DNA of 64,000 nucleotides from Sphingomonas parapaucimobilis NBRC 15100 (GTDB lineage: Bacteria > Pseudomonadota > Alphaproteobacteria > Sphingomonadales > Sphingomonadaceae). The position numbers and the translations under genes were made by a program. Shown in pieces: positions 9,451-18,712 of this stretch. The notes under the pieces were generated by a model, which searched no databases, was not told where the DNA came from, and saw only the letters and a list, made by a program, of their open reading frames with translations. The stretch lies in assembly GCF_000787715.1 (NCBI RefSeq), contig NZ_BBPI01000001.1, positions 62,001 to 126,000 of the forward strand, written 5' to 3'. The first letter of the stretch is position 1; every line of letters begins with the position of its first letter.

Positions 9451-11874
9451 CTAGTTGCGATCCGCCCCCTGCCCGTTGTTTCCCTGGGCCAGCGCGACCT
9501 GCGTCGCCTCGGCCAGTTGCTGGACGGAGAAAGGCTTTGGCAGGAAGCCGACATTGGGCAGCGTAATCGACTTGCGCAGCTGTTCTTCGGCGTAACCCGA
9601 CATGAACAGCACGGCGAGGTCGGGATAGCGTTTGCGGACCAGCCCGACCATGGTCGGCCCGTCCATCGTCGGCATGACCACGTCGGAAATCAGCAGATCG
9701 GGCTTGCCATGCTTGTCGAGCACTTCGAGGGCCGCCTCGCCATTCTCGGCCGAGATGACGGTATAGCCCTGGCGCGACAGCGCGCGTTCGGCGACGGCGC
9801 GGACCATGTCCTCGTCTTCCACCAGCAGGATCGTGCCCGAGCCCCAGGGGGTCGTGACCTTGGCCGGCAGCTTGGCGGGGCTTGCCTGGTTGGGCGAGAC
9901 GGCCGGGGCGGCATGGACGGGCAGATAGATGGAGAATTTCGCACCGCCGCCCGGCGGCGAGTCGGCGAAGATATAACCGCCCGACTGCTTGATGATGCCG
10001 TATACGGTCGACAGGCCCAGGCCCGTGCCCTTGCCCAGTTCCTTCGTCGTGAAGAATGGCTCGAAGATCTTGCCCAGGATATCGGGCGGGATGCCGGTGC
10101 CGTTGTCGCTGATGATGAGCGCGGTATAATCGGCGGCGGGCAGGATTTCATTGTTCAGCGCCCGCGCATCGGCCATCGACACGGCGCGCGTCTGGATGGT
10201 CAATATGCCGCCGCCCGCCGGTTCGTTCTCCAGGATCGCGTCGCGCGCATTGACCGCCAAATTGACGACCACCTGCTCCAACTGCCCCGGATCGGCGCGG
10301 ACCGGACCAAGATTGCGGCCATGGCTGACGTCCAGCCGCACGCGCTCGCCAAGCAGCCGCTTGAGCAGATTCGACACCTCCGACACGACGTCGGGCAATT
10401 GCAGGATCTGGGGCCGCAACGTCTGCTGGCGCGAGAAGGCGAGCAGCTGGCGGGTCAGGCTGGCGGCGCGGTTGGAGTTGGTGCGAATCTGCTGGATATC
10501 ATCATAATCGCTGTCGCCGGGCGAATGGCGCATCAGCATCAGGTCGCAATGGCCGATGATCGCGGTCAGGATGTTGTTGAAGTCGTGCGCGACGCCGCCC
10601 GCGAGCTGACCGACCGCCTGCATCTTGGTCGCCTGCGCGACCTCGCGCTTCAGGCGGCTTTCCTCCGAATTGTCCTTCAGGCTCAGCAGCACCGCCGCTT
10701 CGCCCAGCCCCCGCGCGCCCGCGATGGTCAACGCCACCGGCTCTTCGGGGTGATCCTTCAGCCGCACCGCCATGTCGGCCGAATGGGTGGCGCCGCTGGC
10801 GAAGCGCCGGATCGCGTCGGCGACCGCCGCCTTGTCCTCGCGCACCACCAGATCCCCCGGATAGAGCGGCGGCGTGGTGCCGTTGACCCCGGCGGCGCGC
10901 ATGAAGGCCGAATTCATCTGGATGAAACGGCCGTCGCGATCGACCAGCGCGATTCCGAAGGGCATCAGCGAGACAAGGCCCCGCACATGGCTGCCCGCGC
11001 TCGTGCCTGCCGGTGCGACCAGCTGCTCGTCTTCGTCGAGCAGCGCGACCAGCATCGGGGCGGAGTCCCCCTCGACAAAGGGGATTTGCAGGATGCGCAG
11101 CGGCTTGCCTTCGCCCTTCGCCAGTTCGGCGGCAAAGCGGACCTGCCCGCCCGGATCATGCGCCAGGAAGGTCGCGAAGTCGCGGCCGACGATCGAGATC
11201 ATCTCGCCGCCCGTCGCCCGCGCGCACAGCACCCGGTTGGCGGCCCGCACCCGGCCATCGGGTGCGATCAGCGCCGCCATGATCCCCGCCGTGCCCAGCC
11301 GGTCGCCATGGATGCCGCCGATCAGCCGCTCGACCGTCTCGGCCAGGTCCTGTTCCTCGGCAATGGCGAAGCGCCAGACCAGCAGGTCGGCCTCGTCGCC
11401 CGCCCGTGTGACCAGCACCGACAATTCGGTTCCCATCACCGCGATCCGGTCCGCCCGGCCCAGGCCGTCGCGCCACGCGGTCCGCCCCGCCTCCGCCAGC
11501 GCCTCCACCGACGCTGCGTCGAGCGGCACGCCAGGCGGGGTCGGCATCATCGGGAAGAGCGAGGCATAGGCGTCATTGGCGCAGACCAGACGCCCGGCCC
11601 GGTCGGTGACGGCGATCGCGTCCAGGCTGGCATCCGCCACGACCCGCGCGAAGTCCCAATCCACGCTGCGTCGGCTATGCTCCACCCTGGGGGTCAGGAT
11701 GCGCCAGACCAGGATGACGCCAAAGGCCAGCAGCGCCGCCGCCAGAAACCCCGCCGCCACGACCCAGCTGCGGATCGCCATGAACAACAGGATGGCCGCG
11801 CCCGCTCCGCTCGCGACCGATACGGCGGCCGCGAGGCGGGTGGGGTGAAATCTTTCGAGGGACGCGATCGCCAT
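9451..11874 (-). CDS. cckA: hybrid sensor histidine kinase, CckA-type
   Basis: Membrane hybrid kinase of the alphaproteobacterial cell-cycle phosphorelay (CckA-ChpT-CtrA in Caulobacter), 807 residues from the ATG at 11874 (MAIASLERFHPTRLA). Two membrane segments at about 15-60 are followed by PAS-like regions (DASLDAIAVTDRAGRLV; VDRDGRFIQMNSAFMRAAGV). The HisKA motif GGVAHDFNNILTAIIGH has the phospho-His near residue 431. The ATPase motifs are LEQVVVNLAVNARDA, DNGTGIP and GTGLGLSTVYGI. A C-terminal receiver has LLVEDEDMVR and an Asp in LLISDVVMPTMDGP near residue 730. HDFNN with this architecture is diagnostic of CckA-like kinases. The chpT and ctrA genes are not here. An upstream in-frame start (11937) would add 21 residues. 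Confidence 0.88.
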   Translation of the reverse strand: MAIASLERFHPTRLAAAVSVASGAGAAILLFMAIRSWVVAAGFLAAALLAFGVILVWRILTPRVEHSRRSVDWDFARVVADASLDAIAVTDRAGRLVCANDAYASLFPMMPTPPGVPLDAASVEALAEAGRTAWRDGLGRADRIAVMGTELSVLVTRAGDEADLLVWRFAIAEEQDLAETVERLIGGIHGDRLGTAGIMAALIAPDGRVRAANRVLCARATGGEMISIVGRDFATFLAHDPGGQVRFAAELAKGEGKPLRILQIPFVEGDSAPMLVALLDEDEQLVAPAGTSAGSHVRGLVSLMPFGIALVDRDGRFIQMNSAFMRAAGVNGTTPPLYPGDLVVREDKAAVADAIRRFASGATHSADMAVRLKDHPEEPVALTIAGARGLGEAAVLLSLKDNSEESRLKREVAQATKMQAVGQLAGGVAHDFNNILTAIIGHCDLMLMRHSPGDSDYDDIQQIRTNSNRAASLTRQLLAFSRQQTLRPQILQLPDVVSEVSNLLKRLLGERVRLDVSHGRNLGPVRADPGQLEQVVVNLAVNARDAILENEPAGGGILTIQTRAVSMADARALNNEILPAADYTALIISDNGTGIPPDILGKIFEPFFTTKELGKGTGLGLSTVYGIIKQSGGYIFADSPPGGGAKFSIYLPVHAAPAVSPNQASPAKLPAKVTTPWGSGTILLVEDEDMVRAVAERALSRQGYTVISAENGEAALEVLDKHGKPDLLISDVVMPTMDGPTMVGLVRKRYPDLAVLFMSGYAEEQLRKSITLPNVGFLPKPFSVQQLAEATQVALAQGNNGQGADRN

Positions 11875-11956
11875 CCTCAACCCATCATCCGGCAACCCGG
11901 CATGGGTCAAGCCCGATCCCTCGGACGGACGGCCCATGCCAGGAGGTGGATGATGA

Positions 11957-13984
11957 TTACCAGATACGGACGCGCTGTTCGGGCGTCAGATACAGTTTCT
12001 CGTTCGGCTTGGGGCTATAGGCCGCATACCAGGGATCGAGATTGCGCACGACCCAGGCGCGCTGCTGAGACGGCGAGTGCGGGTCGGTCAGCAAGCGGTT
12101 GCGCAGGTTCGCCTCGCGGTAGTTGCGACGCCACACCTGCGCCCAGCCGAGATAGAAGCGCTGGTCGCCGGTAAAGCCGTCGATCACCGGCGCCGCCCTG
12201 CCCTTCAACGAGGCGTGATAGGCGTCATAGGCAACCGACAGCCCCGCCAGATCGGCGACATTCTCACCCAGGGTCAGCGCACCCTTCACATGAAGGCCGG
12301 GCAGCGGCTCATAGGCGTCATACTGCTTCACCAGCGCCGCCGTGCGTTCCTTGAACGCCGCGACGTCCTTGTCCGTCCACCAGTCGGTCAACTGTCCCTT
12401 GGCGTCGAACTTCGATCCCTGATCGTCGAAGTGATGGCTGAGTTCATGGCCGATCACCGCACCGATGCCGCCATAATTGACCGCAGGATCGGCCTTTGGA
12501 TCGAAGAAGGGCGGTTGTAGGATGGCGGCGGGGAAGACGATCTCGACCATGCCGAAATTGGCATAGGCGTTCACAGTCATCGGGGTCATGCCCCATTCCC
12601 AACGCTGGATGGGCTTGCCGAGATGACCGATATTGTCCTCGTGCCGCCACTGGGCCGCGCGCAGTGCGTTGCCGAAAGCGTCGCCGCTGACGATCTTCAG
12701 ACCCGAATAATCCTTCCAACGATCCGGGTAGCCGATCTTCGGGGTGAAGGCGGCCAGCTTGGCATGGGCCTTCGCCTTGGTTTCCGGGGCCATCCAGTCG
12801 AGCTGGTCGATCCGCTTGCCCATCGCGGCCAGGACGTTCTTCACGAGCGCATCGGCGGCCAGCTTGGTCGCGGGCGGGAAATAGCGCGCGACATAGACCT
12901 TGCTCACCTCATCGGCGAGTGCGCTGCTGGTGAAGTCGACCGCGCGCTTCCAGCGCTCCTGCTGCTGCGGCGTGCCCGACAGGACGGTGCCGTAAAAGGC
13001 GAACTGCTCCTGGTCGAATTTGGCGGGCAGGACATCGGCGAACTCGTCGAGCGAGCGGACCAGCAACTGGTCCTTGAGCACCGCGATCGGCGTCGACTGG
13101 ATCAGCGCGGCGATCCCCGTCACCGCCGTCGGCTGCGCGACGACCAGCGTGTCGACCGGCGTGCCCACGCCCTTCAGATAGGTCGCGAAGTCGAAGCCCG
13201 GCGCGGTCCTTGCCAGATCGGCGACGGTCATCTTGTTGTAGGTCTTGGTCCGGTCACGGCTGTCGATCCGGGTCCAGTGGACCTTGGCGATCTGCGTCTC
13301 GAAGGCGACGATCGCGGCGGCGCGCGCCTCGGCATCGGACTCGCCGGCCATGGTCAGCATCTTGGCCAGATGCGCCTGATAGGCGGCCCGCGCGGCCGAC
13401 AGCTTGGGGTCGTCGCTCAGATAATAGTCGCGGTCCGGCATCCCCAGCCCCGACTGGCGCAGGCCAACGGTGTAGAGATTGGGCTGGCGCGCATCCTGCC
13501 CGACGCCCGAGCCGAAGGGGATGCCAACGCCGTTGCGATCCGCCTCGGCCAGCAAGGCGGCATAGCCCGACTTATCGTTCAGCCCCTTGATCCGGTTCAG
13601 CCAGGGCTGGATCGGCGCCAGACCCTTGGCCTCGATCGTGGCGGTGTCGAGATAGGTGGCATAGGCGGTGCCGATCTGGTTCCGCTGCCCCTTGGCCTGT
13701 TCCAGGATGGTATGGGTCCGCTCCCGCGACAGGTCCGCGAGCTTGTCGAACGCGCCGTAGCTCGACTTGTCGGCGGGGATGGCGGTGGTCTTGGCCCATT
13801 CGCCATTGGCGAAGGCATAGAAGTCGTCACCGGGGCGGACCGACTTGTCCATGCCCTTCTCGTCGAAGCCGAACCGCCCATAGGTCGGGCCGTTGGCGGC
13901 GGCGGGGCGGTCCTGCGCATTCAGCGCCACGGCTCCCGTGATCGCGGTCGCGCCAAGCAGCGCGGCGATGGCCAAACTCTTCAT
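11957..13984 (-). CDS. M13-family zinc metallopeptidase (PepO/neprilysin-like), copy 1
   Basis: Secreted zinc endopeptidase of the neprilysin family, 675 residues, with a signal peptide (MKSLAIAALLGATAITGAVALNA). The N-terminal M13 domain begins with PGDDFYAFANGEWAK. The catalytic domain has substrate-binding NAYAN, zinc site GAVIGHELSHHFDDQG (HExxH), third ligand Glu in GENVADLAGL, and the conserved C-terminal WVVRNLDPWYAAYSPKP...VRIW. ATG 13984 is preferred over ATG 13987 because GGAG lies at better spacing. A paralog (14047-16104) lies immediately upstream on the same strand, separated by a terminator. The domain and motif order are the same along the whole length, so this is a tandem duplication. 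Likely role: peptide degradation in the periplasm. Confidence 0.92.
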   Translation of the reverse strand: MKSLAIAALLGATAITGAVALNAQDRPAAANGPTYGRFGFDEKGMDKSVRPGDDFYAFANGEWAKTTAIPADKSSYGAFDKLADLSRERTHTILEQAKGQRNQIGTAYATYLDTATIEAKGLAPIQPWLNRIKGLNDKSGYAALLAEADRNGVGIPFGSGVGQDARQPNLYTVGLRQSGLGMPDRDYYLSDDPKLSAARAAYQAHLAKMLTMAGESDAEARAAAIVAFETQIAKVHWTRIDSRDRTKTYNKMTVADLARTAPGFDFATYLKGVGTPVDTLVVAQPTAVTGIAALIQSTPIAVLKDQLLVRSLDEFADVLPAKFDQEQFAFYGTVLSGTPQQQERWKRAVDFTSSALADEVSKVYVARYFPPATKLAADALVKNVLAAMGKRIDQLDWMAPETKAKAHAKLAAFTPKIGYPDRWKDYSGLKIVSGDAFGNALRAAQWRHEDNIGHLGKPIQRWEWGMTPMTVNAYANFGMVEIVFPAAILQPPFFDPKADPAVNYGGIGAVIGHELSHHFDDQGSKFDAKGQLTDWWTDKDVAAFKERTAALVKQYDAYEPLPGLHVKGALTLGENVADLAGLSVAYDAYHASLKGRAAPVIDGFTGDQRFYLGWAQVWRRNYREANLRNRLLTDPHSPSQQRAWVVRNLDPWYAAYSPKPNEKLYLTPEQRVRIW

Positions 13985-14001
13985 CATTCTCTCCAAAACA
14001 G

Positions 14002-14032
14002 AAAAAGGCCCTCCGGTGCGTACCGGAGGGCC
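14002..14032 (-). terminator. Rho-independent terminator between the two M13 genes
   Basis: A perfect 10-bp GC-rich stem (GGCCCTCCGG paired with CCGGAGGGCC) with a 6-base loop, extendable by an inner T-A pair, is followed on the minus strand by TTTTTC. It lies 15 bases beyond the stop of the upstream M13 gene (14047-16104), and the downstream copy starts just after it. The two peptidases are therefore probably not one simple transcript. Confidence 0.88.
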
Positions 14033-14046
14033 TGTCATTCAGTCGA

Positions 14047-16104
14047 TTACCAGATGCGGACGCGCTGCTGCGGGGTCAGCGCCATCTTGTCGGTCGGCTT
14101 GACGCCGAACGCCGCATACCAGGGGTCGAGGTTGCGCACGGTCAGCACGCGCTCATGACCCGGCGAGTGCGGATCGGACAGCAGCGCTTGGCGCAGCGCG
14201 GGTTCGCGCCACTTGGTCCGCCACACCTGCGCCCAGCCATAATAGAAACGCTGGTCGCCGGTCGTGCCGTCGATGATCGGCGCGGGCTTGCCGCCCAGCG
14301 ACTTGTGATAGGCGTCGAGTGCCACCGTCAGACCCGCCAGATCGGCGATATTCTCGCCCAGCGTCAGGCCGCCCTGAATGTGCTGGCCGGGCAGCGGTTC
14401 GTAACCGTCATATTGCTTTACCAGTGCATCGGTGAAGGTCTTGAACCGCGCCACGTCCTGCGGCGTCCACCAGTCGGTCAGCTTGCCGGTGGCGTCGTAC
14501 TTGCGGCCCTGATCGTCGAAGTGATGGCTGATCTCGTGCCCGATCACCGCGCCGATACCGCCATAATTCACAGCCGGGTCCGCCTTCGGATCGAAGAAGG
14601 GCGGCTGGAGGATCGCCGCCGGGAACACGATCTCGTTCATCGGCGGGTTGGCATAGGCGTTGATCGTCATCGGCGTCATGAACCATTCGCCGCGATCGAT
14701 CGGCTGGCCCAGCTTGTTGAGGTCCCGCTGGAACTCGAAAGCATTGGCGCGCGCGACATTGCCGACCAGATCGCCGCGCTGGATCTGCAGCGCCGAATAA
14801 TCCTTCCACTTGTCGGGATAGCCGATCTTGGGCGTAAAGGCGGCCAGCTTGGCCAACGCCTTCTGCTTGGTCTCGGGCGCCATCCACTCGAGGTTGCGCA
14901 GACGGTCGCCCATCGCCGAGATCAGGTTCTTTACCAGCGCATCGGCGGCGGCCTTCGATTCCGGCGGGAAGTATTTGGCGACATATTGCTTGCCGACTTC
15001 CTCACCCAAGCCGTCGGAGACCAGGCCGACGCCGCGCTTCCACCGCGCCTGCTGCTGCGGCGTACCTGACAGGGTGGTGCCGTAAAAGGCGAAGTTGGTC
15101 TTGTCGAAATCGCTCGACAGATAGCCTGCATAGCTGCGCAGGACCTTCAGCATCGCATAGTCCTGAAGGACATTGAGCGGCGTCTCACTATAGACCTTGG
15201 CCTCGCCGGTGATCGCGCTGGGCTGTGCGACCAGATAGGCCGGACGGCCTGCCACGCCCAGCGTCTGCATATATTGCGCCCAGGGGAAGCCCGGCGCCTT
15301 GGTCGTGAAGTCGGCAGCCATCCACTTGTTATAGGTCTTGTCCGCGTCGCGGCTCTCGATCCGGGTCCAGTGGACGCCCGCCAGACCCTTTTCGAAGTTG
15401 AACACGGCCGCCGCCCGCGCCTCGGCATTGGGCTCGCCCGCCAGCGTCAGCATCCGGGCGAGATAGGCCTGATAGGCGGTGCGGATCGTCGCCAGCTTGG
15501 CGTCGTCCTTCAGATAATAATCACGGTCGGGCAGGCCCAGGCCGCTCTGGCCGAAGTTCGGGATATAGGTGTCGGGGGCCTTGTCGTCCTGGCCGATATA
15601 GACGCCGAAGGGTGCGCCGACGCCCTGACGCTGGAGCTTGGCCATCTCGATCGCCAGCGCGTCGCGGCTCTGGGTCGCCTTGATGGCGCTCAGCCACGGC
15701 TTGACCGGGGTCACGCCCTTCGCGTTGACGGCGGCCTCGTCCATGAAGCTGGCGTAGAAATCACCGGCCTTGTTGCCCGGCTGCTTGGTCGCCTCGTCCA
15801 GGATGGTACGGGTCTGCTCCAGCGAGCGGTCCTGCAGGACGTGGAACATGCCATAGGACGAGCGATCGGCGGGGATCGTCGTGTTCTTGTACCAGGTGCC
15901 GTTCGAATAATCGAAAAAGTCGTCGCCCGGCTTCACCGAAATATCGCGGCCCGCCATGTCGAAACCGAAATCGCCGATCTCGGGGCGGTTCTTGGCGTTG
16001 GGCTTGACCGGGCCGACAGCGGCCTTGTCGACGGGGTTCACAGTCTGGGCCATGACGGGGGAAATGGCGGTCGTAAGAAGAGCGGCGATCAGCAGAGAGC
16101 GCAT
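14047..16104 (-). CDS. M13-family zinc metallopeptidase (PepO/neprilysin-like), copy 2
   Basis: Secreted 685-residue neprilysin-family peptidase with a signal peptide (MRSLLIAALLTTAISPVMAQ). It has the same motifs as its neighbour: PGDDFFDYSNGTWYKN, NAYANPPMNEIVFPA, zinc site GAVIGHEISHHFDDQG, GENIADLAGL with the third ligand, and a C-terminal DPWYAAFGVKP...VRIW. It is the upstream member of a tandem pair and has its own terminator. Differences concentrate in the N-terminal domain, which covers the active-site cavity, so the two copies may differ in substrate size or sequence. Confidence 0.92.
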   Translation of the reverse strand: MRSLLIAALLTTAISPVMAQTVNPVDKAAVGPVKPNAKNRPEIGDFGFDMAGRDISVKPGDDFFDYSNGTWYKNTTIPADRSSYGMFHVLQDRSLEQTRTILDEATKQPGNKAGDFYASFMDEAAVNAKGVTPVKPWLSAIKATQSRDALAIEMAKLQRQGVGAPFGVYIGQDDKAPDTYIPNFGQSGLGLPDRDYYLKDDAKLATIRTAYQAYLARMLTLAGEPNAEARAAAVFNFEKGLAGVHWTRIESRDADKTYNKWMAADFTTKAPGFPWAQYMQTLGVAGRPAYLVAQPSAITGEAKVYSETPLNVLQDYAMLKVLRSYAGYLSSDFDKTNFAFYGTTLSGTPQQQARWKRGVGLVSDGLGEEVGKQYVAKYFPPESKAAADALVKNLISAMGDRLRNLEWMAPETKQKALAKLAAFTPKIGYPDKWKDYSALQIQRGDLVGNVARANAFEFQRDLNKLGQPIDRGEWFMTPMTINAYANPPMNEIVFPAAILQPPFFDPKADPAVNYGGIGAVIGHEISHHFDDQGRKYDATGKLTDWWTPQDVARFKTFTDALVKQYDGYEPLPGQHIQGGLTLGENIADLAGLTVALDAYHKSLGGKPAPIIDGTTGDQRFYYGWAQVWRTKWREPALRQALLSDPHSPGHERVLTVRNLDPWYAAFGVKPTDKMALTPQQRVRIW

Positions 16105-16199
16105 CTGAATTCCCGAAAAGGAGATGGATGCGACTGTTGTAACGAGCCGATACGCCCAGTCAAACCGTTAGAAAGTCACGCCAAACGGCAATAGCGCTA

Positions 16200-16775
16200 T
16201 CAAAAGGCCGCATTTTTCCGCCGGTTGCGCCATTTGCGCGCGATCCACACGCGCCAGCCCAATGCCGAGGCGGCATAGCCGATCACCGCGCACCCGCCGG
16301 TCAGCACGCACAGCCCGAGACCAAAAGCCGGACCCTGTTCCCATAGCCAGTGAAAGGCGCTCAACGCCCATTGCAGCCAGCCCGTCGCGGCCTCGGCCAC
16401 CGGCTGGGTGTTGAGCGGCGCCTCGCTGCGCAACAGGAACGTGCCGATGCGATAGGCGATGACCCAGATGATCGGCGTGGTCAGCGGATTGGTGATGAAG
16501 GTCGTCAGCGCCGCGACCGGCACATTGGCACGGAATGGCAATGCGAAGACCGCCGCGATCGCGATCTGCGCGACCGGAAACAGGAAACCCGCCACCACGC
16601 CCAGCGCGACGCCGCGCGGCACCGACCGCCGGGTAAAGCGCCACAGTTCGGGCGCCAGGACACGGTGCGCGACCGGCCGGAGCAGCCGGTTGTTCTCCAT
16701 CGAATCGCGGGTCGGCATGTTGCGCCGGACCCATCCCAGGGTACGGCCCCACATGGTCGGCACGGCCGAGGCCAT
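16200..16775 (-). CDS. DUF2062 integral membrane protein
   Basis: 191-residue membrane protein of the DUF2062 family, whose function is unknown. After a basic N-terminus come RGVALGVVAGFLFPVAQIAI and the conserved ITNPLTTPIIWVIAYRIG, both typical of the family, and about four hydrophobic segments in total. The ATG at 16775 overlaps the smpB stop (TGATG), so the genes are coupled; smpB-DUF2062 adjacency is common in sphingomonads as far as I recall. No catalytic motif is visible. Confidence 0.82.
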   Translation of the reverse strand: MASAVPTMWGRTLGWVRRNMPTRDSMENNRLLRPVAHRVLAPELWRFTRRSVPRGVALGVVAGFLFPVAQIAIAAVFALPFRANVPVAALTTFITNPLTTPIIWVIAYRIGTFLLRSEAPLNTQPVAEAATGWLQWALSAFHWLWEQGPAFGLGLCVLTGGCAVIGYAASALGWRVWIARKWRNRRKNAAF

Positions 16776-17254
16776 CAGCCGCGATCGCGCAGGATACGGC
16801 CCTGCTCGCGCTTCCAATCGCGTTCCTTGATCGAATCGCGCTTGTCGTGCGCCTTCTTGCCCTTCGCCAATGCCAGCTCCACCTTCGCGCGACCGCGCGA
16901 GTTGAAATAGATCATCAGTGGCACCAGGGTCATGCCCTCGCGCGCCACCGCACCGTGGAGCTTGTTTATCTCGCGCTCATGAAGGAGCAATTTACGCGGG
17001 CGCTTCGCCTCGTGATTGAAGCGATTGCCATGGCTGAATTCGGGGACGTTGGAATTGACCAGCCACACCTCCTCGCCGCGCACCTCGGCATAGGATTCCG
17101 CGATCGATCCCTCACCGAAGCGGAGAGACTTCACCTCGGTCCCGGTCAGGGCGATACCGGCCTCATAGGTCGTCTCGATGGCATAATCGAAGCGGGCGCG
17201 CCGGTTCTCGGCGACGATCTTCTTCTTGTCGAAGGTTTGGGGTTTCGGGCGCAT
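16775..17254 (-). CDS. smpB: SsrA-binding protein SmpB
   Basis: Partner of tmRNA in rescuing stalled ribosomes. The 159-residue protein shows the SmpB beta-barrel ([43 protein letters not shown] segment) and the basic C-terminal tail ([20 protein letters not shown]) that enters the mRNA channel. No tmRNA gene was recognised in the window. It is followed by the overlapping DUF2062 gene. Confidence 0.96.
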   Translation of the reverse strand: MRPKPQTFDKKKIVAENRRARFDYAIETTYEAGIALTGTEVKSLRFGEGSIAESYAEVRGEEVWLVNSNVPEFSHGNRFNHEAKRPRKLLLHEREINKLHGAVAREGMTLVPLMIYFNSRGRAKVELALAKGKKAHDKRDSIKERDWKREQGRILRDRG

Positions 17255-17333
17255 GGACGGGTCGATGTAGGCGCTCGAACGCGTCCTGAAAAGCCGCTGA
17301 TGATGCCTCTATCCCGTTTCTGGGACGGAACAT

Positions 17334-17660
17334 TCACGGCTTGCGGCGGCCACCCAGCGGGATGGCAAGCCGGATCATGGCGCGCTTGCTGGGAATGCCG
17401 CCGACATCCACCTGCTCGGCTTCCGCCGAAACCGCGCCGACGCCTGCTATTTCCGTGCGCGCCTTGGGCAGGGTCATCGGCGCGGAATAATCGGGAACGA
17501 TGCCGATCCGGTATGCGTCGGAGGAGCGACCGCATACCACCACGTCACCGCCACCATCGTCGGGCGGGCAATGACGCGTGGTTGGGGCCTTTCGGGGCGC
17601 AGGCAGGACAGGCCCGGCCACCGCGCCCGTCTGCATGGCGATCATCACCAAGGTCCACAT
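17334..17660 (-). CDS. small putative secreted protein, unknown function
   Basis: 108-residue hypothetical protein. A weakly hydrophobic N-terminus (MWTLVMIAMQTGAVAGPVLPAP) could be a signal peptide. Two cysteines lie in HCPPDDGGGDVVVCGRSSDAYRIG, followed by a Pro-rich segment and a basic C-terminus (PLGGRRKP). The CPP...DVVVCG pattern recurs in uncharacterised sphingomonad periplasmic proteins from memory, but I know no function. It lies between dapA and smpB on the same strand and could be co-transcribed with them. Confidence 0.68.
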   Translation of the reverse strand: MWTLVMIAMQTGAVAGPVLPAPRKAPTTRHCPPDDGGGDVVVCGRSSDAYRIGIVPDYSAPMTLPKARTEIAGVGAVSAEAEQVDVGGIPSKRAMIRLAIPLGGRRKP

Positions 17661-17732
17661 CGGCCGCTCTCCCTGCGCCGCCCATCGTCGACGCGATGTT
17701 CGTCCGGGATTGCGGCCGAAGGAAGGCCGGGT

Positions 17733-18632
17733 TCAGATCAATCCGGCATGTGCCAGCGCGGCATCCACCTGCGCGCGCGATGCCTCGGACGGCCAGGTCA
17801 TCGGCAGTCGGACGCCTTGCGGGAAATGCGGCATGATGCGGCTGAGTGCGTACTTGACCGGACCTGGCGAGGCGTCGGTGAACATCGCCTCGTGCAGCGG
17901 GAACAGCCGGTCGTGCAGTTCGAGCGCACGCGCCATGTCCCCGGCCGCACAGGCCGCCTGAAACTCCGCGCACAGGCGCGGCGCGACATTGGCCGTTACG
18001 GAGATGCACCCCACCCCGCCCATCGCGTTGAAGGCCAGCGCCAGATCGTCATTGCCCGACAGCTGGCAGAAATCCGGCCCCAGCGCTGCGCGATGATGCG
18101 ACACGCGGGGCAGCGCGCCGCTGGCATCCTTCACGCCCACGAACACATGCGGAGCGGCCTTGACGATGCGGATCAGCGTCGACGGCTGGATATCGGTGAC
18201 GGTCCGGCCGGGCACATTATAGAGGACGATGGGCAGCGGCGCATTCTTCGCCAGCTCGGCGAAGTGAAGCGCGATGCCCTCCTGGCTCGGCCGGTTGTAA
18301 TAGGGCGGCACCATCAGCGCGGCGTCGGCCCCGGCTTCCTGCGCGGCCTTCAGGTTTTCGATCGCGACGATCGTGTCGTTCGAGCCTGCGCCCGCGATCA
18401 CCGGCACCCGGCCGCGCGCCTGGTCGACGCAGACGCGCACGACGTGGAAATGCTCGTCCTTGGGCATGGTCGCCGCTTCGCCCGTGGTGCCGCAGGCGAC
18501 CAGCGCGGTGGAGCCTTCCGAAATCTGCCATTCGACGAAATCCCGGAATTTCGCCTCATTGAACGCTCCGCCGACATGACCGCCCTGATCGTCGAACGGC
18601 GTCACAAGCGCCGGAATGGACCCTGAAAACAT
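17733..18632 (-). CDS. dapA: 4-hydroxy-tetrahydrodipicolinate synthase
   Basis: Condenses pyruvate with aspartate semialdehyde in lysine and diaminopimelate synthesis. The 299-residue TIM barrel has GTTGEAATM at 48-56, Tyr138 in VLYNVPGRT, and the Schiff-base Lys168 in VFVGVKDASG. YNVPGRT includes the Arg that binds the aspartate-semialdehyde carboxylate in true DapA enzymes. This separates it from the DapA-family paralog at 47739-48653. The start at 18632 faces the divergent transglycosylase gene across about 80 bases. Confidence 0.95.
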   Translation of the reverse strand: MFSGSIPALVTPFDDQGGHVGGAFNEAKFRDFVEWQISEGSTALVACGTTGEAATMPKDEHFHVVRVCVDQARGRVPVIAGAGSNDTIVAIENLKAAQEAGADAALMVPPYYNRPSQEGIALHFAELAKNAPLPIVLYNVPGRTVTDIQPSTLIRIVKAAPHVFVGVKDASGALPRVSHHRAALGPDFCQLSGNDDLALAFNAMGGVGCISVTANVAPRLCAEFQAACAAGDMARALELHDRLFPLHEAMFTDASPGPVKYALSRIMPHFPQGVRLPMTWPSEASRAQVDAALAHAGLI

Positions 18633-18712
18633 GAGAGGAAACGCGCTCCTGCTGCGCCGAGTGGGACAATTTGTTCAGGACATGTACGGGTAGAGTCCCT
18701 ATTCTGTCCACC

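Noticed and set aside
9109..12174. 1021-codon open frame on the plus strand opposite cckA
   Set aside because: It is the antisense shadow of a GC-rich gene; the product is rich in Arg, Gln, His and Asp without any domain, while the minus strand carries all CckA motifs.
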